Shown here piece by piece: positions 36,544-48,600 of a stretch of DNA of 64,000 nucleotides. A program made the position numbers and the translations under genes. The notes beneath the pieces are model-generated. The model had not been told where the DNA came from. It saw nothing but the letters and a program-made list of their open reading frames with translations, and did no database searches. This DNA comes from Leuctra nigra (Eukaryota > Arthropoda > Insecta > Plecoptera > Leuctridae). Position 1 is the first letter of the stretch. Each line of letters starts with the position of its first letter. The DNA is taken from contig OW203767.1 in the NCBI GenBank assembly GCA_934045905.1, positions 10,977,073-11,041,072 of the forward strand. Reading direction: 5' to 3'.

Positions 36544-39500
36544 TCAGACGAACATGACGACGGGCGCAATCGGCACGAGCTGAACTCCGTCTGTGATATT
36601 GTGGTAGTGTGTGTTGACGGTGATGAAGAAGTAGATGCACAGCGCTGAGACAGAAGGAAGATGCAAAGTTAGTTGACAATGAAGTTAAAACTGTGACGGG
36701 TTGCCGAGAACAGATTGACGGTGAGAGAGACATTTATTGAAAACACTGCCATTATCAAATGGATGCCTCACGGACACAGTATAACATTATTGGAAATTGT
36801 AAATATATAATAAATATGATTAATATGCAAGAATTATATAATAGAATTATTGAGACCTTTCAAATATGACCCTATACCTATATAACTGGCTATATATTTA
36901 ATATCCATTTCAATGATTCTTGAGGTAGCTCATAATCCAATAATTTTGCTTTCATCCAATCACGCTTGTCAAATCGTAGTAGAGACACCAGTGATTTTGT
37001 TAGAGAACACGTCATAACTGTATTTGACTATAGTCAAAAAAATGTTGTACAAAAACAAAAACTTGTAAAAAAAACTGCCAAGCACCTTCCCACTTAAAAC
37101 AATTGAGATCTAAAAGAAGGGCCAAGCAATAATATATTGTTTAAACATTTTCGCACTTAAAATTCGTGAAATCATTTCGCCCAGTTACTGCCGCCAAGCA
37201 CAACACTAAAAACCTAATGTTGTGTCCAAATTTGAAGAATACAATCTAAGTGAACCATCATTGTAAATTTAACAAAATTATAAAAATTAAAAACGACTTC
37301 AAAATAAATTTAAAATTGAAATTAAAAAAATTAAAAATAAAGCTAGGCGCATTGTGTCAAGAAGAAGGCAACATAAGAAAGAAGATGACGATAAAGGAGC
37401 CGAAGAAAGACAGAAAGTAGGAAGAAGATAGAGGAAGTCTACAATATGGTCGGTGCAAATTCAATGCGCCAAGCTTTATTTTTAATTTTTTTAATTTCAA
37501 TTTTAAATTTATTTTGAAGTCGTTTTTAATTTTTATAATTTTGTTAAATTTACAATGATGGTTCACTTAGATTGTATTCTTCAAATTTGGACACAACATT
37601 AGGTTTTTAGTGTTGTGCTTGGCGGCAGTAACTGGGCGAAATGATTTCACGAATTTTAAGTGCGAAAATGTTTAAACAATATATTATTGCTTGGCCCTTC
37701 TTTTAGATCTCAATTGTTTTAAGTGGGAAGGTGCTTGGCAGTTTTTTTTACAAGTTTTTGTTTTTGTACAACATGTCATATGGGGTATAAGTTTATAGCA
37801 GCTTTCACTGATCATTAAGTGTTACCTATCATTACAGTTAACGCCAACAACGTCACTTCTTGTCTAAAGTTTTCTGTTTTTATTTCAATAGTTCCGAAGT
37901 TAGTATAACGAAAGGGTCCATTTCTTTTGGTTGAATTTGAGTTATATCAAATTATAATTTGTTAAAAGTTCACAGCTTTGAGTCATGTGAATAACGTAAA
38001 TTGTAGGTGTATTGTTCCGGTGTAAACCGGAATTTGTGCGTTCATCTCGTAAAACGCGTATTTGTCGCCACTAGGTAAACTGAAAGGTACACGAAAGATG
38101 ATTGCAAATGCGTTTCCTCATTTTTAAATTCTCCCATGTTCACTCTTTTATGTCAAAGTTCCGAAGTATAAACTCAATTGGTAAAGCGTGCAGGCTTACA
38201 GATGTTTACAACACATTTTAAATAAAATCCGGATGGTTTTTGGAAGGCAATGTAACTTAAAAGGAACTTAGTTAAGATTAACTAGCTGAGCCACCTGGTG
38301 TTTATAGTGCTGGTGGGAAGGAGTATGACGGGTGATGAAATTTACGCTACCCGCCTTACTCGCCTATGTACACGGATAGCATGGGCCGGCCTATACCTGG
38401 CATCTCCACCTCTCTGCCTCTCCCTGTCAGGTCAACTTAATGTTTACATTTGTTTGTTCATGGCAAATACGATCGATGTCCATTTAGTATTGTTGTCTTC
38501 TTCTATAGGTACTTGTAAACAGTTATCGAGCTTGCATTTTAATTAGTCCACTGATCTTATTTAGTGATTATTATATTGTTTTGTGATGTTGCTGTGGAAG
38601 ATAATATTTTCATATTTTCAAACCAGGAAACAACTTCGTGCTATTGCCTAGATACTTGAAGAATATTATTGTATTGCCGATGTAAACAAGCCAGACCACT
38701 TTCGTATATAACGTTCGCATCAAAACCAATGTTTATTTTATTAGTGTCAGATTAGGAGGAACATCAGTTTCAGTTTCATTTATTTCCATTAAACAATGTC
38801 ACTTGATGAGACTTTGACTCACAGTTTGGAAATAAATCATGACAATTTAAAAGCGTTTTATTATTCTAACTTTTTAACGTAAGCATTGTTGGATGATGAA
38901 ATGAAATTTAAATCTCTCATACCCACAGATTTCCATTAATTATCATGGACCATTTAGTGTAGTTTCTTGTTTATTGTAATCGAGCTTCTAAGATTGACAG
39001 ATTACAACATCTGAAATAATGAAATAATTTTTACTAAGTTGTAAACACCTAATAAACCTAGTAATGGAGCCATTTTGTGTGGTTTCTTGTTTCGTATCTG
39101 AACCATCAAGATCGACAAATTTGCATAATTAAAATAATTAAATTTATTTTAGAAACTTAAAGTTGTGATCACGTAATGGATGCACGTAATGGAGCCTTTT
39201 TGTGTGGTTTCTTGTTTCGTGTTGTTCTTGTTTCTTGTTGAGCCACCAATATTGACAAATTAACTCTATTTTCAATAATATATAAGTGTGACAAATGAAA
39301 AGTTGTAAACACGTAATACACTGAATATTAGTAATGGAGCCTTTACTGAATTTTACTATTTACTAAATTACCTGAATTTTACATAATTAAATAATTCGGA
39401 TAAATTAAAAGCTGTGACAACCTTATGCACCCAGTAATGGAGCATTTTTTGTGTGGTTTCTAGTTTAGTAACTGAGGCCACCAAGATTCTGTTGATTAGC

Positions 39501-42500
39501 ATGACCACGAATTGTTTTATTGCACAACTTTACGTACAACGTGTACATTGACAATCATTATTAGAGTCCAATGAGTATAATATTAAAAAGAGTTGCTATG
39601 TAATCGTTGAATGTATTCGGATTAACATTTTGAATATATACACAAGAAGGTTAAACATTTTTTAAGTAAAGAAAAAGATAAAAAAATAAAACAATTGTTA
39701 CGGGGATCGAACCCGGCAACGCCGTGATCGAAGTCACTTGCCTCATGTGACCGAGCCAATTCGCCACACTGAAATTAAACCTCTGTAGTATATCAAAGAA
39801 GAAAGGTAGAGCGTAAAACGACGTGCGCAATTCCTGTTTCCCTGATATCTTCACTGTTCACGATGGCAACCGGCGTGCCGCGATGGCGATGTTTCTGTCT
39901 ATTGATGATCTTCACAGCATCCATTGGTAGTCTCATTTATTAAAAATGTACCAGAGCACCAGAGCATTAGTCTCTTAGAGTATTAGGAGCAAAGAGCACC
40001 TAATATACCTAGTAATGGAGCCTTTTTGTGTGGTTTATTGTTTCGTAACTGAGCCATCAAGATTGACAAATTAGCATATATAAAATAATTAAATTAATTT
40101 TAGAACCTAATGCACGTAATGGATGCACGTAATGGAGCCTTTTTGTCTGGTTTCTTGTTTCGTAATGTTCTTGTTTCTTGTTGAGCCACCAATATTGACA
40201 AATTAACTCTATTTTAAATAATTAAATAAGTGTGACAAATGAAAAGTTGTAAACACCTAATACTCTGAATATTAGTTATGGAGCCTTCACTGAATTGTAC
40301 TATTTACTTAATTAACTGTATTTTACATAATTAAATAATTCGGATAAATTAAAAGCTGTGACAACCTTATGCACCCAGTAATGGAACCTTTTTTGTGTGG
40401 TTTCTAGTTTAGTAACTGAGCCACCAAGATTCTGTTGATTAGCATGACCACGAATTGTTTTATTGCACAACTTTACGTACACCGTGTACATTGACAATCA
40501 TTACTAGAGTCCAATGAGTATAATATTAAAAAGAGTAGCTATGTAATCGTTGAATGTATTCGGATTAACATTTTGAATATATACACAAGAAGGTTAAACA
40601 TTTTTTAAGTAAATAAAAAGATAAAAAATAAAACGTTTGTTACGGGGATCGAACCCGGCAACGCCGTGATCGAAGTCACTTGCCTCATGTGACCGAGCCA
40701 ATTCGCCACACTGAAATATAAACCTGTGTAGTATATCAAAGAAGAAAGGTGGAGAGTAAAACGACGTGCGCAATTCCTGATTCCCTGATATCTTCAGTGT
40801 TCACGATGGCAACTGGCGTGCCGCGATTGCGATGTTTCGGTCTATTGATGATCTTCACAGCATCCCTGGACCTCTCATTTGAATATATATCCATGAAGGT
40901 ATCATCGCTTATACAAATTAAAAAATAATATATGAAAAAAAAAGTTTTCCGGGATCGGGAATCGAACGTGTTATGCAGATGTCGAAGCCAGCTGCCTTCC
41001 TAACATGAGCTATCAGTCCGATGGGAATTAGAGCCGCTGTTTAGTGTATCAAAGAAGAAGGGCGGAACGTAAATATTGATAATTTTCCCACTTCCGGTTT
41101 AAATTTATTGATTTTTCTTGAAGTGGAGTGTCTAGCAATACATTGTCTTTATTGTTGCCAAATTTCAAAACTCTCGATGGACCCGTTTGACTTTTAAAAT
41201 ATTTAAAATTTAAAATTGTAATAACTTCACTTCCGGTCAAAATGTTTCAGATTTTCTTTCAAAGGGCACTGCTATAAATATGACTCTATGTCTCTGCCAA
41301 ATTTCAACTCTCTAGGACAAACCGTTCAACCTGTGGAGAGGGGCAAACAAATTGACCGTGCCTAACTAACTAACTAACTAACTAACTAACATGAAAGTCA
41401 ATCCTTGCATGTTTGAGGCCCAAAATTCACCCCGAAGGGATGATCGCAGCACTTTGATATTTGGTTAGGTGTTGTCAGGTGGCTAAATATACCCGATAAC
41501 CATGGTTTTCAACTTTCATTTCTAAATGCTTGCATGCGTACTGACACCCCGAAATCGGGCCCGAAGCGCTTGCAGTATAAGTCTGGTAGTAGCTCGCACG
41601 TTGTATTAGAGCGGTGCTTGGCAGCGTCGAGCTAGCGCCCGACTAGATATGGCAAGATAGAGCTTGATTAATGATTATATGATTCCAAAAGTGTGCAAAA
41701 GAGACATTGGTAGTTAATTTCCTCTGCGGTATACTCTACTATATACAGATGCTCGATTGAACTTTTGAAAAGAATCTTTACCTTTTCGAACGATTTATTT
41801 CAAAATTCTAATTGATATGGTAGTAATAACTTGACAAAATTTAAACTTGCGGTCACCCTTTTTTGTAATTTATATATCGATTTGATAAAAGTGGGAATTA
41901 TCTGCTATTGTGAGTGACATAGCTTGAAAGTACTCACGTATGGTGAACAGTATGAGGATCAGGAGCTCTGTTCCATACGCGAACTGATCTTCTGACAGGT
42001 AGTAGAAGACGAGCACGAACACCGTCACACTGATGAACAGTGTGTAGGCGGCAGAGTAGATCAGCCAGGGTAGCAGACATTTAGCGTTCTCCTACAAACA
42101 ATTACGAACACATTTCAAGACAGCTGACTGATCTTCTGACAGGTAGTAGAAGACGAGCACGAACACCGTCACACTGATGAACAGGGTGTAGGCGGCAGAG
42201 TAGATCAGCCAGGGTAGCAGACATTTAGCGTTCTCCTACAAACAATTACGAACACATTTCAAGACAGCTGACTGATCTTCTGACAGGTAGTAGAAGACGA
42301 GCACGAACACCGTCACACTGATGAACAGGGTGTAGGCGGCAGAGTAGATCAGCCAGGGTAGCAGACATTTAGCGTTCTCCTACAAACAATTACGAACACA
42401 TTTCAAGACAGCTGACTGATCTTCTGACAGGTAGTAGAAGACGAGCACGAACACCGTCACACTGATGAACAGGGTGTAGGCGGCAGAGTAGATCAGCCAG

Positions 42501-44092
42501 GGTAGCAGACATTTAGCGTTCTCCTACAAACAATTACGAACACATTTCAAGACAGCTGACTGATCTTCTGACAGGTAGTAGAAGACGAGCACGAACACCG
42601 TCACACTGATGAACAGGGTGTAGGCGGCAGAGTAGATCAGCCAGGGTAGCAGACATTTAGCGTTCTCCTACAAACAATTACGAACACATTTCAAGACAGC
42701 TGACTGATCTTCTGACAGGTAGTAGAAGACGAGCACGAACACCGTCACACTGATGAACAGTGTGTAGGCGGCAGAGTAGATCAGCCAGGGTAGCAGACAT
42801 TTAGCGTTCTCCTACAAACACATCAAACACATCAAACACATGAACACATCGCTTGAGATGGCAGCTGATGAACTATGGCAGCAGGATGACACGGGGACAA
42901 AATGTTTATTCATTGATTGATTTGTTAATATGACGAAAACGGATCACTTTTGTTTTCATTTCACTAATTTTTTAATTTTAATTTTATAAATAACGGATGC
43001 TTTTTAGAAGATATTTATTAATTAGTATCTATTGTGGTGTAAAATGAAGACAACTTTATAGTCCGTTCACATTGCAATTAGAAGAACTACAGGGGTTAAC
43101 AGAACGAACTTAGTAGTTGACGTACATGTACGAACGATACGATTACGTTTAAATATGATAATTTTATAACTTTCATAGACTTTCACTTATTGTCTTTGTT
43201 ATTTTTTAGGTGGTTATATTATAAAGTCCATTTTACACTCATTTTACATTGGCTTTTTTCCAATGCAGTTTATTCTACAAAACAATAAACAAATATTTCA
43301 GTATTTTATTTTCCGCTAAGTTTCAGAAGTGGACTGTCAGAGCAAGTGATTATATTTTATCATGGTATACCTAGTACCTTAATGACTCCATATAAAAGAA
43401 TAACGCTGACAACCATGGAGGCAATGTTCGGCAAGATGTCCATGTACATGACCTCCTTGACCACTTCTGGAACAGAATTCAATCAAATTGAAACCATAAA
43501 TACCTACTTCCGATGAGGTTATACTTGGATTTGTTTAGCCTATTTACAGGGGTTCAATTGAAAATAGGTATTTGACTGTTTATGATTTGGTATGAAATGA
43601 GAAGCAGCGTAATGAGTAAAAATAAAAATTGAGTGAATTTTTTTATTGAACCTTGTTTTATTCGTGTTACTTGCCTGATTCTGCATTGTTTCCTTTAATA
43701 ATTCCAAATACTATTCCCAAAACACCACACACCTGAAAAGAACATTATTCAACAATATGAGATTTTTGTAAATAAGCACATAATTTTTATAAATGCTCCC
43801 TATTTATTTTGACAATTGTATATCGTACTGGCAGATAGTTATCGGCTACGTTAAACCATCGAAAATATACATTATGTTAGTTAGTAATAAATAAGTTGCA
43901 CATATTACTATAACAGTGTCTAATAATAATTTATGAGTAGGTATGCTCTAAAATCTACACTCAAACTTTATGTCATAAATCAATGTTAATTCGTGGTTTA
44001 AACCAGTCAAAATACAAAGCTGAGAGAGCTCTCTACTAATAGGCCACGACCACCTCCTTCACACTATTATCCCTATTCCTTATCATCATCAT

Positions 44093-44170
<78 letters not shown>

Positions 44171-44406
44171 TCATCCGGCGCCATTTGCCTATAGTTGAAG
44201 AACAGTGCGACGTTAAGCACCACTGAAAATGCAATGTCATACTTATAGCAGCATCATGGACTCGAAAATCCCTGACAATATTAAACACACACACACACAA
44301 AACAACATAATTTGCAAATACTTACAATGTCCAATATTCCTATTATAAAGACACCAGTCCTAATCGAACACCCACAACAAAACTGACTTAAAAATATCAT
44401 CTTCAT
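36544..44406 (-). CDS. Gene D: small four-membrane-segment protein with a GC-AG intron
   Basis: Exons (minus strand): 44406-44326, 43732-43675, 43466-43378, 42091-41938 and 36644-36544, with phases 0,1,0,1. The first ATG (44406) gives MKMIFLSQFCCGCSIRTG and 160 residues. The ATG at 44400 would match the paralogues' length. Exon 2 (VCGVLGIVFGIIKG...) has the same 58 nt as in A-C only if its donor is the non-canonical GC in CAG|GCAAGT. Exon 4 (ENAKCLLPWLIYSAAYTL...) is 154 nt, as in A and E. Exon 5 encodes ALCIYFFITVNTHY... and ends APVVMFV without the polar tail of A-C; it carries a possible sequon (NIT). Intron 4 is 5.3 kb because of the second 4.6-kb repeat. Upstream of exon 4 lies a perfect 144-bp exon array. 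Confidence 0.85.
37045..37771. repeat. Foldback palindrome (copy 2)
   Basis: Counterpart of 17378-18104, with the same 310-bp arms and 107-bp spacer. Confidence 0.88.
37045..41649. mobile_element. 4.6-kb dispersed repeat, copy 2 (intron 4 of gene D)
   Basis: Same orientation and layout as 17378-21982, including the palindrome (37045-37771), internal unit repeats, tRNA-like heads and the (CTAA)n run near 41363. Differences by eye are single bases plus short indels. It sits in a different intron of a different paralogue, with unrelated flanks, so it is an independent insertion and not part of the gene duplication. Confidence 0.85.
41984..42820 (-). repeat. Tandem array of exon-4 start plus 3' splice site, gene D (144-bp unit)
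   Basis: Six exon-4 starts lie at 42091, 42235, 42379, 42523, 42667 and 42811, spaced exactly 144 bp and almost identical. Each unit is 108 nt of exon 4 (ENAKCLLPWLIYS... to SEDQ) plus 36 nt ending in the TTTGTAG acceptor. Read through, the frame stays open until that TAG. The first and last copies share a T (CAGTGTGTAGG) where the four inner copies have G (CAGGGTGTAGG), a synonymous change. The unit length and intron part differ from the A-C arrays. Confidence 0.93.
44082..44170 (+). repeat. (ATC)n microsatellite in intron 1 of gene D
   Basis: About 29 nearly uninterrupted ATC triplets. The minus-strand frame through it reads poly-Asp and is not a gene. Confidence 0.95.
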
Positions 44407-45672
44407 CTTGAATTAACGTTTAAAAGCACCCTTTAAACCCAGTTTCATCCGTTGACTGGCTTTAAAAATAGAAACTGTGAATTGTTTGGCCTGCGTTCCT
44501 TGGCACTGGATGGCTGAGTTACAATCAGCATGTTATCTCGTCAGAAGTTGAACCTTAACACTGACACAACAATCAGTGAGGAGATCATTGAGTTGACCAG
44601 TTTAATGGGATCTTGACATATTCATTCACGTCTCTGTCGCCCTAGTGTTGTGAAATGGATGATGACATTGAGTGATTCCAGTTGCCACTCATTGCAATTC
44701 GAATAGCTACAAGTGAATGGGATGCAAAAGTAGCACAATTCTGTGTTTGGTTTTCGGTTTTGGGAAATTGGAGCGTGATTAACGAAGACCCAAAGTGAAA
44801 TATTAATTGTTTAAAACATACTAATGGTATACTTAATACATGGATCGTCATAATATTTAGTTTTATACTCGTATTTACCTGGATTTCATCTCCATATTTT
44901 ATAAATGATTTAATAATTAACGTCAAAATATTTAAGTTTCACCATAATAAATAATAATTATTACAAGATTAACTTTATGAAGACTATCGTCCTTCAAATA
45001 TATTTCTCCATCACAGCATAGAAGAATTGTCTTGATTCTATGGTCATCGGTCGTCATGTATTGTATTATTTGCATCATAAGTATTTGGAAGATCTGTTCA
45101 ACAGTTATAAATTAAAAAATTGAGGAAATTTTTTATGTTTTGTAAGATACGAATTCTCAATTAATATTTATTTTGGTGCAATATAGATGAGGTATTTGAC
45201 GTTCTAAGAAGTATGCTCTGAACAGACTCATACATATTTTTTGAATAACTGTGTTGTTATTATCATCAACTTTTGGAGATCTTGGATAATATCAAAATGG
45301 TAATATACTAAAAAAATACTGTGAATATGTGTACAAACGCTTATTATTGCAAAACATGCAAAACTGCAATACATTTTCTCTGATTTTCCCATGTAAGTGC
45401 GCATTTCCTTTCAAAGTGTATTATTCTATTTCCAAATATATAATATGAATTGTATATCAATTTATTAAACAATGTAATCACGCTTTATGAACTTAGGTCT
45501 TTCAATACTCTGCTAAAACCTGTAATTAAGCTAACACAGTCATTCTGGGAATGTCATTTGAAGTTAGCAGAGTATTGAAAGACGGCCATTAATAATGCAA
45601 TGTTAAAAAGCTCGATATAAAAGCTACTCTATAACTTATGTAATACGTAACACCTGCACCACCACGAACCAA
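44407..45672. other. Intergenic region between genes D and E
   Basis: AT-rich with one hairpin element (45496-45587). No gene was recognised. Confidence 0.45.
45496..45587. repeat. Hairpin MITE-like element
   Basis: GGTCTTTCAATACTCTGCTAA pairs with the right end TTAGCAGAGTATTGAAAGAC. A partial relative (GGTCTTTCAATACTCCGCCAG) lies near 5090. Confidence 0.7.
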
Positions 45673-48600
45673 TCACCGCAGCTGGTTGTGGCTTGCGTAC
45701 CAGTTCACCAACTGCTTGTGGTAGCGTCTCACCACATATGCAAAGTAGACTGTCACAACTGAAACAAATATCTGCATTACAAAACCATCGGTTTATTTTA
45801 TTTCATCATACGTTTTCGTAGGTAATGTCAGTGTCGAATTGAAAATGATACATTAAAATCATGGTGGGTTTGAATCAATAATCTTTTAGTTGTGACTTCA
45901 AAACATACTTTACAAGTCTCCATAACGAAATTCCACAAGTGAGAGAAGGGTGGAGAGGAAACCAGGTATACCAGCATGTATATCCTACTCTTGACGAAAG
46001 ATACCAAGGGGGAAAAAAGTTAACGTCCCATACTGAGGACAGTGTAACATTTACAGCTTAGTGACATGTAACATTTACATTTTCACAACCCGCACCGTCG
46101 AGAGACTGAAAACAGGTGGAGGGAGGTCGTCACACCAACCCCCAAACAACCCAATCTGACCCAACGGCAGCCACTATAGCAGGGGTCGGCAACCTTTTTT
46201 GGTGAAGGAGCCATTCCCCAATTGTAGAGGCAATCAAATATACCTAATACACCGAAAATAAAAATTTGAATTACTAGTTTATTTTGATATTTTGACGAAG
46301 CCCCCCATTTGTTGCCACGCAGGTTTTTTTTTCGAATTTTCAAAATTTTCGATTCCAGGTCTTTATTTAAATTAAGAGCCATTCAAGAACCATCAAGGAG
46401 CCGCAGGTTGCCGACCCTTGAACTATAGCAACTATAGCAACTATAGCACTCACTATAGCTATACTATAGCACCTATAGCACTATAGGTGATCGTACGAGA
46501 ACATCGTTTCCAACTCTGAACTCACCTAAGTCGACAAGTCCGTACACTATCACGCCAATGCCAATATCAGCTTTGTTCGCCACGAAGTACAGACAGGCGA
46601 TCAACAAGTAGCAGATCAAGTTGAGAGGAATGAATACATTGAAAGTTGCAATCCAGGAGTAGATGTAGTTCACTTTTTCCTGAAAAATAATGTTAAAATA
46701 CTGTCAAGATTTTGTTGTACCAGACATGGGCTAAAGTAGATGATAAAGTAAACCCACCTTGACTATGCCGTATATTAAGCTACAATTAAGGATCATTTCT
46801 ATTGCATTGACTGCTGCTAGAACGACCAACACCCCTCGAACTGCAATATGAAGAAATTAGTTAAATTAGTTATAGAATAAAAAAAATATTTGCGGGTTTT
46901 TAAGTATAATATGATCCGTTCTGTTTTAGTGTCTTAAAAAGAGTCGGTCGTGATGATAAAATGGTTCAATTAAAGCCAATTGACATTTGAAGTGGTGTTT
47001 TCAACCACGAATTATGTTAGTTGGCTATGGTTAGATGAAAAAGTTCGAAAATTCAAATAAACACAAGTTGATACGCCGCCTTCTTTGCACGACTGTATCT
47101 TCGATTTTTATGACAAGAAGGCAGCTAGTTCAAAAACGTATTTCCTTGTTTGTAAAGGGCCATATTACCATTAGTTTAGTCTTCAGTTTAGTTAAGCTCC
47201 ACTTCGGGAAATGTTGTGTATTACCTTTATACCGGGTGGCCCCAAAAAATGTCCAATGGGCGAGACACTGCTGTGATGAAACTACTGCATAAATTAGGCT
47301 GACATTTGGACAAATTATAACAAACAAACAATAAAATTATAAATTTTTGACCTGTTATCGTTAACAGTTTTTGAATAAACGGTGTTCCGATCATTGGAGA
47401 TTTTCTGGACGCGGGCTATTTGAGCTCCGTAATCGATTTTTCGAAAACCAAATTCGAACAGCTGTAACATCTTTCCTACTTAAGACCTCCCTTCACCGAG
47501 AGACCAAGTCAAAATTTTAGATATCAGTGTAATATGAGCTCTTTACAAACATTCGTCATCTTGACAGTTTCGTGATAACATCGCCAGCCCAGCTCGAGAT
47601 CGAGCGTCATGGAGGGGATCATGTTACCAGTTACGCTCATAAAATTGCTAGTGGAATGTCAACAACCTGTCATTGTAACTCACAGAATTCATTCATTCAT
47701 ATGCGATAGCAAGAACAGAGATATTTTCTAACTACAAACCATTCTTACCCAATGTAATTTCAACTTGTTAAAATTATATTGGAAAATTTACTTCTAGGGA
47801 ATTATACTAAAAGTAAAATTGATCTCTGAAATAAATAAGGAAAATATATTTACAAATTGCATCATGATTTATTACACCAAATAAATAAATTTATTATGCA
47901 AGAAAACATTAAACATTAGCACATTAAAAATACAACTGAAAATGGTTTTATTCAAGGAACATTCATAATATTGTAAAACGGCTAATAATTATGACCATAT
48001 GAACATCGACTACCAAATTATCGAACAGACGACAAGAAATAAGTATAAATACATTTTGTACTTGAGTAATAATTAAAATCATACTATATAGGGCAGATTT
48101 TCATTACCTTCACATCCATAATGTTAAAATTATCCAACAAACGAATGAAATGAAATGATGTGGAATGACGACGAAGAGAGTAGGTATACCTAAACTATAA
48201 TCGTTATTCAATAATTATCAATTGAAAAACACATGTATCCTTAGTCAAATAGACGTATTGACACAACTATACGATTATAACTGTGCGACGGTTCATCCAG
48301 TTGTAAGTCAATTAAAATTTAATTGAAAATTAACTTCAAGATATAATAATCTTATATCAATATACTCAACTCTAGACAAAGAAAATGTTAATTCAAACAT
48401 GTCTAAATATATTAAAAAGTACCAACTGCAAAACATTGTGGAGTTTGTAGAATCAGAGATCATGTTTCCAACTCCTATCAGTGGCGGTCAGGCCCGTTAC
48501 TGGCCACCAGGCATGTATCACTCTCAATTCTAAGATCACCTATCTCATTACTTGACCTACTCCGCCTCGGACTCCCACAATGTTTATTAAAGAAAATACG

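Noticed and set aside
44073..44300. Minus-strand frame encoding a long poly-Asp protein
   Set aside because: It is the (ATC)n microsatellite read in one frame, inside intron 1 of gene D.
47220..47280. Segment with a possible acceptor and hydrophobic reading as exon 2 of gene E
   Set aside because: It resembles a dispersed-repeat end (GGTGGCCCCAAAAAATGTCC) and its translation does not resemble the family. 54407-54485 fits phase and splice sites better.
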